From: Candidatus Aminicenantota bacterium
GTDB taxonomy: Bacteria > Acidobacteriota > Aminicenantia > UBA2199
Direction of reading: 5' to 3'
DNA length: 64,000 nt
Assembly: GCA_020355945.1 (NCBI GenBank)
Contig: CP070627.1
Location: forward strand, 7,460,356-7,524,355
Part shown: positions 35,201 through 46,100 of the stretch, piece after piece
How positions within the stretch are numbered: the stretch's first letter is position 1
Layout of the letters: the number at the start of each line of letters is the position of its first letter
Program-made: the position numbers and the translations under genes
The notes under the pieces: generated by a model
What the model was told of the DNA's origin: nothing
Database searches by the model: none
The model's input: only the letters and a program-made list of their open reading frames with translations

Positions 35201-37159
35201 AATCATTTTCTCTATATAGGCGTTGAGTCGAGGTGTATTTTTAGCAGAGAAAACAAACAAATACGTTTTTCCCTTGTGTTGTTCGATGTAGTTTGTGGTC
35301 TGTCCCCTATTTTCCATATTCTCCGGCCGTTCTTCCAGTACCACATGGACATTGGAGCCGCCAAAGCCAAAGGAACTGATGCCAGCGCGCCGGGGTATGG
35401 GTTGATTTTTATCATCCGACAAATGTTCCCAGGCTTGGGTTTTATCGATCACGAAAAAGGGTGTCCTGTCCAATTCAAAATAGGGGTTCAGTTTCCGGAA
35501 ATGAAGATTCATGGGTATTTTCTTGTATTTCATGGCCAGGAGGACTTTTATAAGCCCGGCAATACCGGCTGCGGTTTCCAGGTGCCCGATATTTGTTTTC
35601 ACAGAACCAAGGGCACAAAAGGGTTTGTCTGGTGCTGGGATGCCGCGCTGTTGATACAGGTGGTCAAAGGCCTTTTTTAAGCCATTAATTTCCACGGGGT
35701 CGCCCAATTCCGTACCGGTGCCGTGGGTTTCGATATAGGTTACGGTGCGGGGGTCGATTAGCGCCCGTTCATAAGCTTCTATTAATAAGGCGGCCTGGGC
35801 ATTGGCATTGGGAGCAGTGAGGGAATGGGCATGACCACCGTGATTCTCAGCGGTGCTTTTAATGACAGCATAAATATGATCATTATCGGCTGTGGCCTGG
35901 TGCAAGGGCTTTAAAAAAACCGCGGCCACACCTTCACCCCTAACATAGCCATCAGCCCTTTCATCAAAGGTTTTACACCGGCCGTCTTTTGCCAACATAC
36001 CGGTGCTGTAAAAGGCCAGGGAAAGACCGGGCGAAATTATCACATTTACTCCCCCGACAATGGCCTGGTCACAGGTCCCATTCCATATGGCTTCCACACC
36101 GCGGTGAACCGCGACCAGGGAGCTGGAGCAGGCTGTATCGATGGGTTCACTGGGTCCATGGAAATTCAACAGGTAAGATACCCGGTTGGCTACCAGGGCA
36201 CAGGATAAAGACGTGGCTATATGATGGCTATCCACTGGTACAACACCGGAAAATAAAATACTTTGATAATCCGGGGTAGAAACCCCGACAAACAATCCTG
36301 TCCGGGTCCCGGAGAGATCAGAGGCTTTGTAGCCTGCATCTTCGATGGTGTTCCATACGGTTTCCAGGAAGATTCGCTGCTGGGGGTCCAGCAGTCGTGC
36401 TTCCCGGGGGGATATATTAAAAAATTCCGCATCAAATTTGTCTACATCTTTGATAAATGCACCCCACCTGGCGCCGCTGTCACTGCCATAGGGTTTCCAA
36501 TCCCAGCGGTGCGGTGGAACTTCGCTGACCAGGTCATTGCCTGCTTCCAGGTGCTGCCAGAAGGTTTCCAGGTTTTCCGCCTGGGGCAGGATCCCGCTCA
36601 TGCCAATGATGGCAATGGCTTCCCCCGGTCTCCTGCCGCTTCTAGTTTCCCTTTTCCCGGATATGGCTCCTGCCTGGCTAAACCCCTTTAAACGTTCACC
36701 GTAATATTGAGTCATCCGGTCCTGGTACTGCTGGCATAAATACCCGGCCAACCCGTTCACCGTTGGGGGTTCAAGCTCAAAAAACACAGTGGGCATCAAT
36801 TCCAGGTTAAAGGTTTCATTAATCTTATCGGCAAAGGCGGCTAATGTCACTGATTCAAAGCCATAACCATGCAAATCCCCATCTCCACTTAAATCGGTTT
36901 CTTTGACGTTGAGTACCCGGGCTGCCAATTTGACCAGGTCCTTGTTGAGCTCTGCCGATAAACTGCTTCCATTGGTGGAATCTCTTTTTACCGGCGATGC
37001 CCCGGGGGTATCACCGATGCCCGGGAAACGCTGCCGCTGCTGATGCCGGTGTTGAAGGTCTTTTAATAATCGGAACCCCTCTTCCGATGATAATTGGCGC
37101 CTGGAAAGCATTTCAAATACCCGGGCTTTGCTTAATTTATCTTCCCTTTTGACAATCAT
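29273..37159 (-). CDS. Trans-AT type I PKS-4 (terminal, 2628 aa)
   Basis: Domains in order (active residue): N-terminal docking helices (1-45); ACP1 (S103, GFES); KS1 (C344, DTACSSS, with the HGTGT and NIGH His); a post-KS linker with an inserted ACP-like domain (Q708 instead of Ser); tandem ACP2 (S997) and ACP3 (S1118), nearly identical; KS2 (C1359); ACP4 (S1858); KS3 with C2091 replaced by Ser; and a linker with another Ser-less ACP-like insertion (P2445). It has no AT, KR, DH or TE and ends directly after ISLPTYPF, without the C-terminal docking segment found in PKS-1 to -3. KS1-ACP2-ACP3 leaves a beta-keto group and is the best site for HMGS branching, although these ACPs lack the Trp marker of many branching ACPs. 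The start ATG overlaps the PKS-3 stop (ATGA) and has GGAGGG upstream. Confidence 0.95.
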   Translation of the reverse strand: MIVKREDKLSKARVFEMLSRRQLSSEEGFRLLKDLQHRHQQRQRFPGIGDTPGASPVKRDSTNGSSLSAELNKDLVKLAARVLNVKETDLSGDGDLHGYGFESVTLAAFADKINETFNLELMPTVFFELEPPTVNGLAGYLCQQYQDRMTQYYGERLKGFSQAGAISGKRETRSGRRPGEAIAIIGMSGILPQAENLETFWQHLEAGNDLVSEVPPHRWDWKPYGSDSGARWGAFIKDVDKFDAEFFNISPREARLLDPQQRIFLETVWNTIEDAGYKASDLSGTRTGLFVGVSTPDYQSILFSGVVPVDSHHIATSLSCALVANRVSYLLNFHGPSEPIDTACSSSLVAVHRGVEAIWNGTCDQAIVGGVNVIISPGLSLAFYSTGMLAKDGRCKTFDERADGYVRGEGVAAVFLKPLHQATADNDHIYAVIKSTAENHGGHAHSLTAPNANAQAALLIEAYERALIDPRTVTYIETHGTGTELGDPVEINGLKKAFDHLYQQRGIPAPDKPFCALGSVKTNIGHLETAAGIAGLIKVLLAMKYKKIPMNLHFRKLNPYFELDRTPFFVIDKTQAWEHLSDDKNQPIPRRAGISSFGFGGSNVHVVLEERPENMENRGQTTNYIEQHKGKTYLFVFSAKNTPRLNAYIEKMIHFLEKTFPSSTASSTGRDPAGHIQKELLSTASRILKVNISDIHPDEVLEDWGFDQVTLSILAAQLEEKYHRGINLETLYQYPSIHALALYLSGEKPTSLKSPEVRSTEVSLADMAYTLQVGRESMEERLAVVASTPAQLWEKLNQYYHDNSENTNIEGVYRGNSSTPKQDIQFTETKIALENDDLEKIAQLFVAGINIDWQLLYPVNKPKRLSLPTYPFERKRHWLEQTPGPQENTAFKESKIPLVMTNRQHQEGPVNQVNQIKSQNRKIVLKKTSTGPGNSTYDSPQPSPHVQPGVNKAAYSSSPRGRDALARQIKEILAAVLFKSPMEIDENKAFMELGLDSILAVELVKQLEQAFQVEIKATQLYDYSTVNQLARYVSTIIPGQSLPVSAPGNQEEPRGKPPVPAASGPASSSTGNNNGSDRYSEEVMSLVSHVKEILANVLMIEISKIDENKPFMELGLDSILAVELAKQLEQVFQVEIKATQLYDYSTVNTLASHLHSLGVTSSKGLTMPAAGPSGPSMPPIPSVSSPPPEAAKPSSPRESAEVAVIGMSGRFPGADNIYRYWQNLANSVNSVTEVPADRWDVNQYYEPDTTDPNKTYCKWGGFLQDVDQFDPLFFNISPAEAELLDPQQRLFLQEAWRAIEDAGYAADSLSNSKCGVYVGVMSGQEYPSTNMLSAYSILPARISYFLNLKGPAVPIDTACSSSLIALHLACKSLLNGETDMMLAGGVTLFLTEKPYIGMSMMEMLSRDGKCKTFDNQADGFVPGEGVGAVVLKLLDKAVADGDHIYGVIKGSGINQDGKTNGITAPSAQSQKDLELEVYKNSGINPGTITYVEAHGTGTKLGDPIEIEALTEAFRQYTPKKQYCPIGSVKTNIGHPSAAAGIASVIKVLLALEHKKIPPSLHFHQENEHINFKDSPFYVNTSLIDWKAPPGVPRRAAVSSFGYSGTNAHMIIQEPPGLPVDTPPVTLPFYFIPISARNEEVLHHKYKDLLHWLDQENTNRYSPEDIAVTLTLGRAHFSLRSALLVKDIAGLKQMLTLVGEGKTPENYSRSKVTPSLPRQEEMKEESARLLRELQTVNRYQWSEGEYKNKLTALANLYIKGYNPDWRVVYQGREYRRISLPTYPFARERYWNPGLRWEGTQGNGQEQTQLRTPGIPVPPDETSPIRHIQQDLIKLMETLLKVKEKDIDVDESMFQYGFDSITFTEYIKQINKRYDIEFAMESFFDLGNPTIRSLSQYLYKQFKNRFTRYSRESGPVVEEAGGVEPMAIIGLSAVMPRSEDPETSWKHLAEGKRLITPIPKERWELEMSEKEMKAGTQEMSSSGGFLKGVKSFDAEFFGVSPQEAECIDPRQLILLETAWETIEDAGYKVSDLSSSKIGVFIGASDGGYHEILHPTGEKRKVCLHGGNALSMAANRISLLFNLRGPSEVIDTASSGSLVAVHRGVEALRSGTCSMAIVGGVHIIPTPTLFGGGQPDGCIPGEGAGAILLKPLGQATADGDHIYALIKGSAENHSGRSASLKTPNAAALAGCLNDAYTNARLNPNSLTYIEANSIGTGNGDPAEIQALKTIFSQWDKPNDGSLPPGARQPHCGIGSIKPNIGHLEAAAGIIAVIKVLLALKHQTLPVTIGLEKKSPPTAGEKEIEGSPLYMVRKTVPWERLVDKENQVIPRRAGINAFGRGGTNAHVILEEWPRARGTQRKAHGEKQGAQGPWREQDPHLIILSAKNEERLKAYAEKLKDFLEAPDTAGGQKPGPQEPADKRDPDRKIEDDILLISNETLKAAPGGYEPASIDAFIRRINEKYHLKITADLFIRQLSIGAFIKYLKKSHKEEFKNHYNSIGISRNSIQPDSPHPDLVDTAYTLQVGREEMDERLAVVVSCTRELKEKLDAYCQGKNDIRDLFRGTVNHDKTGFGHLMAGEEKEEFIKIFIRNRNFAKLAYCWVWGVSIDWKLLYQGKMPKRISLPTYPFKRQ
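29690..29905 (-). other. ACP-like insertion in KS3 linker of PKS-4, no Ser
   Basis: Between DFL and DTAYTLQVGR of the KS linker there is an ACP-shaped segment. GYEPASIDAFIRRIN aligns position for position with the GFDSxxxxxFxxxIN of real ACPs here, with Pro (codon 29825-29827) at the phosphopantetheine site. It should not be primable. Confidence 0.7.
30115..31395 (-). other. Degenerate terminal ketosynthase domain KS3 of PKS-4
   Basis: The KS fold is recognisable (MAIIGLSAVMP through RGGTNAHVILEEW). However, the nucleophile motif reads DTASSGSL (Ser codon at 30887-30889), the first His motif reads EANSIGTGNGD (Asn codon at 30533-30535), DPQQR reads DPRQL, and about 18 residues covering the usual GRCKTFDxxADGY loop are absent. 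The last His (KPNIGH) is retained. Condensation and decarboxylation should both be lost. The reading frame is open throughout, so the domain is maintained as protein. Confidence 0.88.
33725..34213 (-). repeat. Tandem near-identical ACP duplication in PKS-4
   Basis: About 125 bases at 33725-33850 recur at 34088-34213 with few changes, offset by 363 bases (121 codons). They encode ACP3 and ACP2, which share MELGLDSILAVEL and QVEIKATQLYDYSTVN. The linkers before them are unrelated, so the repeat covers the ACP cores rather than a whole module. Confidence 0.8.
34925..35150 (-). other. ACP-like insertion in KS1 linker of PKS-4, no Ser
   Basis: An ACP-like segment sits in the KS1 post-linker, with LEDWGFDQVTLSIL where functional ACPs have GFDS. 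The codon at 35036-35038 is CAG (Gln). Helix 3 (LETLYQYPSIHALALYLSG) is still ACP-like. It occupies the same place as the insertions in PKS-3 KS1 and PKS-4 KS3. Confidence 0.75.
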
Positions 37160-40100
37160 AGTATTCCCTCCGTAAGACTTTCTGCTTCGGAAACGGTTAT
37201 TTCTCCAAGTTCCAATTGATGAATTAATTCCTTGATGTTTTCGTCATCCATGGGTTTTTGCCGTTGATTTGCCGCGGAGATCCAATACCTCTTCCCGGTA
37301 AAGGGATAGGAGGGCAGTGATACACAGTATACCTCTTGTCCCTGGTAAAAATTCTTCCAATCCGGTTCACTGTCAAGGCCGTGCACATACAATTCCGCTA
37401 ATGCCACTAATTTATCTTTATACTCATTTCCAGGTAATTGCGTGTGTAATCGTTCATCTATTAATTGATTTTTCTGCTCTTTTTGTTGGAGCGCTGTTTT
37501 TGGGTTTCCTGCCCCGGCCTCATTGACCAGGTAGTCCCGGGTATGACCGGTTTCACATAATTCCCTGAGTTTTTGTTTCAAATCGCTTTCATCTTTGACC
37601 AGCAGTGCCGAGCGCAGGGAAAAGTGATTCCTGCGCATATGCAGGGTATAAGCAATACTTTCCATTGATGCCTTTATGCCGGAGTTCAACCACTGTAAGA
37701 GGTCTTTGTACTTTTGTACCAATGCTTCCCGGGTTTTGGCTGAGATGGGTATAAAATAGTAGGGTCTGGTTATGGCCGGCTGTTTGGCAGACAAGGGAGC
37801 CGCAGGCAATGGGGCAAGCCCCCTTGTCCCCTTAGGGGGTTCTTCCAGTACCAAATGCACATTGGTACCGCTGAATCCGAAGGCGCTGACTGCCGCCCGC
37901 CTGGGCCGGTCTCCTCCCGGGGTTTGCCAATCGGTTAACCGGGTATTAACATAAAAAGGACTATCTTTAAAGTTGATGTGACGGTTAGGGGTTTTATAAT
38001 TGAGGGAGGGTGGTATTTGTTGGTATTTAAAGGCCAGCAAAACTTTGATAACACTGGCAGCTCCTGCTGCTGCCAGGGTATGGCCGATGTTGGTTTTCAC
38101 CGAACCTACAGCGCAAAATTGCTTTTGGTCGGTATATTTCCTGAAGGCATCGGTGAGGCCATTGATTTCGATGGGGTCGCCCAGGGGGGTTCCTGTGCCG
38201 TGGGTTTCTATGTAACCGATGGTTTCGGGATTGATGTTAAACCTGTCGTATACTTCGCATTCCAATGCGGTTTGGGCAGGTGCACTGGGGGCGGATATTC
38301 CCAGGGTTTTTCCATTATGATTCATGCCGGAACCTTTGATAATTCCATATATATGGTGCCTTTCCCGGAGTGCCCCGGGAAGAGGTTTTAGTACCACCAC
38401 CCCCACCCCTTCGCCGGGTATAAAGCCGTCGGCTGAGTCATCGAAGGTTTTGCACTGGCCTGTGGGGGACAACATCCCTGATTTGCCGGCCAATGTATGA
38501 AACAGTGGTGTGGTGGATATCATCACCCCACCGGCTACGGCCAGTTCGCAGGTACCACTGCGAATACTCTCACAGGCCAGGTGAAGCGCTGCCAATGAAG
38601 AAGAACACGCTGTATCCAGCGACAGGGCCGGACCTTTTAAATTCAGGTAATACGCTGCCCTTGCCGGTAATATGGAAGCAGTATTTCCCATAAATGTATA
38701 TTCTACAGGGTTTTTTGCCTCTTCTTTTATTCTTGCCGCATAATCTCCACTGGAACATCCTACAAAAACACCACACCTTTTGCCTTTCAATTGCTTCTCC
38801 GTATACCCGGCGTCCTCCATGGCACCCCAGGCCTCTTGCAAGAATAATCTCTGTTGGGGGTCCATGACTTCGGCTTCTTCGTCGGGAATATTAAAAAATT
38901 CGGCATCAAACTGATCTATATGGGATAAAAATGCCCCCCACTGCATGTCCTCTCGTTTTTCTTCATTTCCCCCTTCTTTTATTTCCCACCTGTTTGTGGG
39001 CATTTGTCGAACCGAATTTTTCCCGGCGGCCAGGTTAGCCCAGAATTGATTCACATCGTTTGCATCCGGGAATCGACAGGACATACCGATAATGGCAATG
39101 GGTTCATCCTCACCATCATATTTTTTCCCGGGTTCACCTTCAGCCCCGTTCATGGTGTCTCCTTGTTCCCAGGAGATTATTTCCCCTGGTTCAGTGGCCT
39201 TTTGGTCCTGCTGTTCCCGGGTTTCCCCGGGTCCGGGAGTATGCCGGGGTTCCTGGCCCGATTCTTTGCGAATATGGTGACTTAACTCACGAAGGGTTGA
39301 AAAGTTAAACAGGTCAGTGGAACGTAAATCCAGGTTTAATGCTTCATTTATTTTGTCGATAATTTCTACGGCCATGAGTGAGTCCACGCCATAATCCTGG
39401 AAAGAGGCATCCGGTTCCAGCTCTGACTGATCGATGTGCAGGAGCCGGGCAAGGATCCCCGTGATGATTTCTTCTACATGGTCCGGGCTGCCGGTGGTGG
39501 GGGCGCTGGTGGCCCCGGAAGCTGCGGTTTCCACACCAATCAGGGGTGCCGGTCGAGGATTTGCCGCTGGTTCCCCTGACTTTTGGCTCTTTACTCCCGG
39601 GACTACGGCTTTTTCCAGGATGACTTCTCCATTGCTTTCTCCAATAATGACTGCCTGGCTGAAGTTTTCCTCTGCACCGGGAGGCAGTCCCAGTATTTGC
39701 ACCTGTTCAAATCCATTTTCTTCCAACACCTGTCGCCATTTGCCCGGGCTCAGCAGCGGGGAACCTTTGATGCGATTGGCCTCATCCTGGAACAGCCACC
39801 AACCGTCCGTTAAACCAAAAGTCATGGTACTGAAATCCTGTTTGCGGGTGCCTTCATTGATCAGCAATAAACCGTTGGTTTTCAGCAGTTTTTTCAGTTG
39901 ATTTAAGGAAGCGGTGATTTGCCGGGTGGCATGAATCACATTAACGGCCAGAATAAGGTCTATGGTCCCGGGTTTGAAATGCTGCTGTTCCGGGTCTTTT
40001 TCTATATCCAATACCTGGAATGCCATAAAGGGGTAAAGGTGGGCAAAGGTTTGCTCTCCGTGTTGGACGAATTTTTTAGATAAATCCGAATAAATATAGT

Positions 40101-43100
40101 GGATGTTTTCCTTATATTCTTGCAGGGCTTTCAGGACGGATGCGCTGGTTCCGCCGGTTCCGGCTCCCACTTCCAATACCCGGATCCTGTCTGCCGGGTT
40201 CTTTTGCAGTCTTAAGTTGATATAGGCTTGCACCACCCGGGCTGTCAATTGGTTGAATAAATCAGACATCTCATTGCCTTTGTATACATTTTCCACCAGG
40301 TGCAGCGAACCGCGGGGAAACATCACTTCCATATGATTCACCTGGGCGCTGAGCACCTGCGGATAAGCCCTGGCACAGGTATACAACAATTCAATATGAG
40401 GCGCAATCACAGGGAACTGCTTCATCAACCGGTTTTTTTTATTTTCGAGCAGTTTAAGGTTTTTCCCCGGGTCTTTTTCTTTTGGTTCCCGCGAGGTCCA
40501 TATATTATTTTCAGTGATGCGGATCAATCCTGCCCTGCTCATGATGTCCAATAAAGCTTCATACAAGCGATCATACCCGGGTACAATTTTAAGTTGGTGT
40601 TTGAGATGTTCTTTATCATATTGTTCACCTGCTTTTTGAAAGGCCCCCATTTGACGGAACACGCTCCACAGGAGGTCTTCCATGAATTCCTGCAGGGCAG
40701 CAAAGGCCTGCTGGTCCTGGTGGGAATCGCCGGTGATGAGCCCGGTTAACCAGGGCGTAATCCCCGGGACCACCTTATCAATCAATGAAGGAATTTGCTG
40801 TGGGTAAATAAGCACCGGTTGTTCCGGGTGGATGTCCATTTTTTTCAATACCTGTGTTTCCATTTTATAGGCAATGACCTGGCGGGTTCGCCGGGTCAAT
40901 ACCTGGTGAACCACGGCCATGCCCTCTTCAGGGGTGATGGATAGAGTGCCCTGGGCTGCTAACCGTTTATTATAATACTCGTTGGCCACAATCCCCACAG
41001 TGCCCCAATACCCCCAATTGATTATTTTTACCGGGAAAGAGACCTTTTGACTGATATAATGGGCAAAGGCATCTTTAAAGGTACAGGCGGCAGCATAATT
41101 ACTCTGCCCGGGAGCGCAGGCAAAGGACTGGGAAGAAGAAAAGAACATCATAAAGTCCAGGGGTTCATTTTGGTAAACCCGGTATAAGATCACACTGCCA
41201 ATGACTTTGGGAACCATTACCTCCCGGAGGGTTTCCTCGTCCATGAGGGCGATGGTTTTGTCTTTTAACACAATGGCAGAATGAATTACCCCATTGATGG
41301 AGCCAAAACGAGCCCTGGCCTGGGCAGCGGCGGCGGCCATACGTCCCGGATCTGCAGCGTCTGCTTGCAAGTATAGGATCTCGCCCCCGCAGCCCGGGGA
41401 TTCAATTTGGGCTATTTTTTGTTTTTGCTGTTCATTTAATTGGCTTCGACCCAATAATATCAAGCTGGCGTTCATGGTTTGCACCAGGTAACGGCAGAGT
41501 TCCAGGCCAATGCCGCCGGCTCCGCCTAAAATCAAATAGACGCCGTGCTCTCTAAAGGGTGATGGGGTTTTCTCCATTGTTGGCAGTATGATGGGTTCTA
41601 TTTTCTGCACATATCGTTCCCGGTTTCGCAGGGCCACCACGCTGCCTGGGGCATGGGGAGGTTCGGCCATAATCGATGCTGCCAGGTGCTGCATCTCTTC
41701 CGTGCCTCCGGGTTTATCCCTTTTTATTCCCTTTAGACTGATGTCCAGGCAACTGATCTGCCAACGGGGATACTCCCTGGCCATGGACCCGACAAATCCA
41801 TGCAGGGCAGCCGAGTGAGGTATCACTTCTTCCCGGGTTAATACCCGGAGCGTGTCATTGGTAATCACTTTTATTTGCAGGGGTTCCCGGGTAAATCCAC
41901 GGCGGATTAATGCTTTCACCAGGTGGAACAGCGAAAACACTCCATGTTCCTGGCTTTTTGCCAATACCTCCGGGTCAAGAATATCTGTGGTGTCCCCCTG
42001 GATACCTCCCAGGAAATAGATACAGTGGAGTTGTCCTGGTTTTCCCACACTCTCCCAGGCACTGGCCGGGTCCTGGTCTGTCGAGGCTGGCAGCGGGATG
42101 CCTATCACCTCGGCCCCGGACTGACGATGTGCATCAGCCAATGCTTTCTCAAACCCCATTGTGTCGGGAGGATAAACCAATAGAACCTTTTGCCTGGCCG
42201 CTTTATTTTCTTTTAGATTTGCTTTTTTTGTTTCCCGGGCCCGGGTTTCTGACTCGGGGGGCAGCGGGCAGGGAATCCAGCGGGGCTTGTATAAAAAGGG
42301 TACTTCTCCGGTTGATTTTCCCGGTGCTATTTCTTTCACCGGTCTTAAGGTGACATCATGGAGTTTGACACATACCCGGCCGGTTTCATCCAGCACTGCC
42401 ACATGGTAATGATGCCCCGGTTTACTGTCCGCAGCTTTCACATAGGCATACCCCTGTTCTGCCAGGGGATGCAATATCTCTACTTTCTCAAAAGAAAAGG
42501 GCAGCATTGGTACCCGGGGGGTATTATGCCGGGTGTGACAGGAGATAAGACCGGCAATGGTCTGCAAAGAGCCATCCATCAGGCTGGGATGAAGGGTATA
42601 CTGGTGGCGATGCCGGCCGGTTTTGTACCCGGGGGGTAAGCTCAAGACTCCCAGGGCTTCTGCTGCTTCCGCATTGGCGAGTATTTGTTTAACCCCCTGT
42701 AAATTGAGGCCATAGCAAAGACCTACCCCGAGAAAGGCAGAATACAACTCTTTACCGTCCACTTGCACGGTGCACCTGGATTTGATTGCCTCAATGGGTA
42801 AACGCGACAGCGGTTGATCCTTATCTGCTGCCGGTATATCATGGATGCGAAATTCTCCCCTGGCATGGGTAATGGCTTGCTGATGGGTTTCACTGCGAAC
42901 CTGGAAGCGATATTGGCTGTTATACTTTTCTATAACGATCATCACTTGCCTGGGTTCATTTTGAACCGCCAGGGGTTGAAGCAAGACCAGCCGGTGTATA
43001 TTGAAGGTGCCTGGCTGCCTGGTCTGTGAAAAAGCAGCGTGCGCCATCTCTATGTAAGCCACACCCGGGAGTATACACCGGCCCATCACCTGGTGATGAC

Positions 43101-46100
43101 CCAGGACCCAATCGGTTTCCCGGAAGGTTTTTTGGAAGACAAGGCTGTTGGGATATTCCAGGCTCTTTCCCGGGTCAATGCCGTCGAGTAAGGGATGCAA
43201 TTGAGCTTTTTCCCCGGGCAGGTGGCTGGTTTCGGTGGTCTGGGATTTCCAACAGCGTTTCCTGGCAAAGGGATAAGTGGGGAGTGAAATCCGACAGGGT
43301 GTTTCTCCCGGATATAATAAACGCCAATCAATGGCCAGGCCTGAAACCCACAACCGGGCCAGGCGGGGTAAGTCCCGCTGCTTCAATAGGTTGTTTATAA
43401 ACTCTTCCCCGGTTTTCCCTTTCAACACACGCTCCAGGGTTTTTTTATCGGTTTTTGTACTTCCTGTAAAAAGATTCTCTATTCCCGGCTCCCCCTGGAC
43501 ATATTGAGATAATTTTTCTTTTAATTCCTCCATATTGGAAATCACCAGGGCAAGTCGCTGGTTCATGGCTTCCCGGCCCACCTGCAGGGTATAGGCCATA
43601 TCCCCGGGGGAAATATTGCCTTGATTTTCATTGGTGTTTTCCTGGTTTTCCAGGAATTCTTCCAGTTTCCTGGCATATTCTTTCAGTCGTTCCTCATTTT
43701 TGGTAGAAAGGAGAATCAAATATTCCCTGTCCTCTGTTGTCTGTTGTCTGTCTGCCGGTGCTTCTTCCAGTATCACATGGGCATTGGCACCACCAGCACC
43801 GAAAGAACTGATGGCGGCCCTTATGGGATACCTTCTCTCCTCTCCATCGACCTTTATAACCGGCTGCTTCCATTCGCTCAATTCTTGCTGCACATAAAAG
43901 GGAGATGTTTCAAAATCGATATTGGGATTTAATGTCCGGGCATGGAGCGAGGGCACCAACTGTCGGTGCTTCATCTGTAATATAATCTTGGTTAACCCGG
44001 CGATCCCTGCTGCGGATTCCAGGTGTCCTATATTTGATTTTACCGACCCGATGGGGCAGTATTGTTTTTCCCGGGTATATTTTTCATAGGCTTTGATCAA
44101 TCCCTGGATTTCCACCGGGTCACCCAGTGAGGTTCCTGTACCATGTGCTTCCACGTAACTGATGGTGCGGGGATTGATGTTAGCATTTTTCAAGGTTTGC
44201 CCTATCAAACTGGCCTGGGCGTTGGGATTGGGTACGGTATAACCGTTGGTTCTTCCCCCGTGATTGATGGAACTGCCTTTGATCACGGCATAAATATGGT
44301 CCTTATCCCTGAGGGCAGTGGGCAGTGGTTTAAGCAGGACTGCCCCGACCCCTTCACCGGGAACAAACCCATCACTGCCGCCCCCAAAAGTGCGGCACCG
44401 TCCGGTGGGTGACAACATCTGCATCGAGCACAGGCTCAAATATTTGGAAGGATGAAGATATAGGTTAACCCCACCGGCAATGGCCATACGGCATTCTCCT
44501 TTTTCCAGGCTGGCACAGGCCAGGTGGACAGCAGTCAAAGAAGCCGAACACGCTGTGTCCACCGGCATACTGGGACCGTGAACATCAAATACAAAAGAGA
44601 CCCGGTTGGCAATGGACCAGGGATTGGATAAGGCCAATTCCAGGTTCCCTCCCGGCCCGAACATATAATATGAATACGTGGTTACCCCGGTAAATACTCC
44701 TACATCTCCCCCATCCACACCATTTTTTTCGCAGGTATATCTTTTTATTTCCTCCCGGGTGTATCCTGCATCCTCAACGGCTTCCCAGGCAGCTTCCAGG
44801 AAGATTCGTTCCTGGGGGTCTATCATTTCCGCCTCCCGGGGTGATATATTAAAAATAATCGGGTCAAACACATCGATATCCTCCAGAAATCCCCCCCATT
44901 TGCTGTACATTTTGCCGGTCCCGGTCCCGGGATCATAATAGTCCCGGTGGTCCCAGCGGCTGGTTGGTATTTCAGTGATACAATCCCTTCCGTGCTTTAA
45001 ATTTTCCCAATATTCTTCCAGGTTCCTGGCCATTGGATAGCGGCCGCTGACACCAATAATGGCGATCTCACCCCTGGTTTCCGGGCTTGATGACGCTTCA
45101 TCGGGTATGATAATGGTTTCCTGTTGAAGGGGAATTTTCCCTGCTGACGGGGTGAGAGGTTTTGCCGGTTCGGGCTTTGACCGCCGGATTTGTGCTGCCG
45201 GCGGCTGACTCTCTTCAATATTGAACCTTTTAACCAGGTCCACCTGGTGATGGGCCACAAAATAAGCGGTTAACTGCTGCAGGTTCCGGTACTCAAACAG
45301 CAGGGTTTTGGGTATCGAACATAACCCTCTCTCCACTTCCACATTAAACATATTAATGACAATCGAATCAATGCCATATTCTTCAAAGGAGACTTCGGGC
45401 TCTATTTGGTCCGGTGATAATTTCAATATCTTTCCCAACATTTGTTTCAAGAATCCCCGGGTTTTTTCAGCCAACTCTTCCGGGTCAATGGTGGATGGGG
45501 GAGGTCCCGGCGCAGTGACTGACGGGGCTGGTTGGAAAGTGTAACCCCGGGCCATGATTGGTTTTATTCTGTCCGGGCTGCCGTGGACCACGATGCATTG
45601 AGTAAGATTACATTCCAGTACCCGTTCCAGTGCATGAAGGCCTTCGTTGGTGGGCATTCCCGGTGCGCCCGTCAGTTCCGATAATATCGCCCGGTCTTCA
45701 TCCGAAAGCTGCATGCCCCCTTCCTGCCATAAGGGCCAATTGATGGAGACGGTCCTGCCGGAACGTTCCTGTTGGTTTCGCTGCTGTTCCCGCCATTGGG
45801 CAAAGCGATCCATGAAGGCATTGGCATAGGCATAATCACACTGGCCAGCATTGCCCAGCACCGCTGCCAGCGATGAGAACATAATAAAAAAATCCAGGTT
45901 TTCCTCCCGGGTGACTTCATCCAGGTGGACCGCGCCGTACACCTTGGGAGCCAATACTGCTTCCGCCTCTCCCGGTGTTTTTTTCATAATAAAAGAGTCC
46001 CGGATAACCCCGGCGCTGTGAAAGATACCGTTCAATTGATTATATCGGTGTTTGACCCGGGTTACCAGGTGTTCCGCTTCCTGGCGGTTGGATGCATCAG

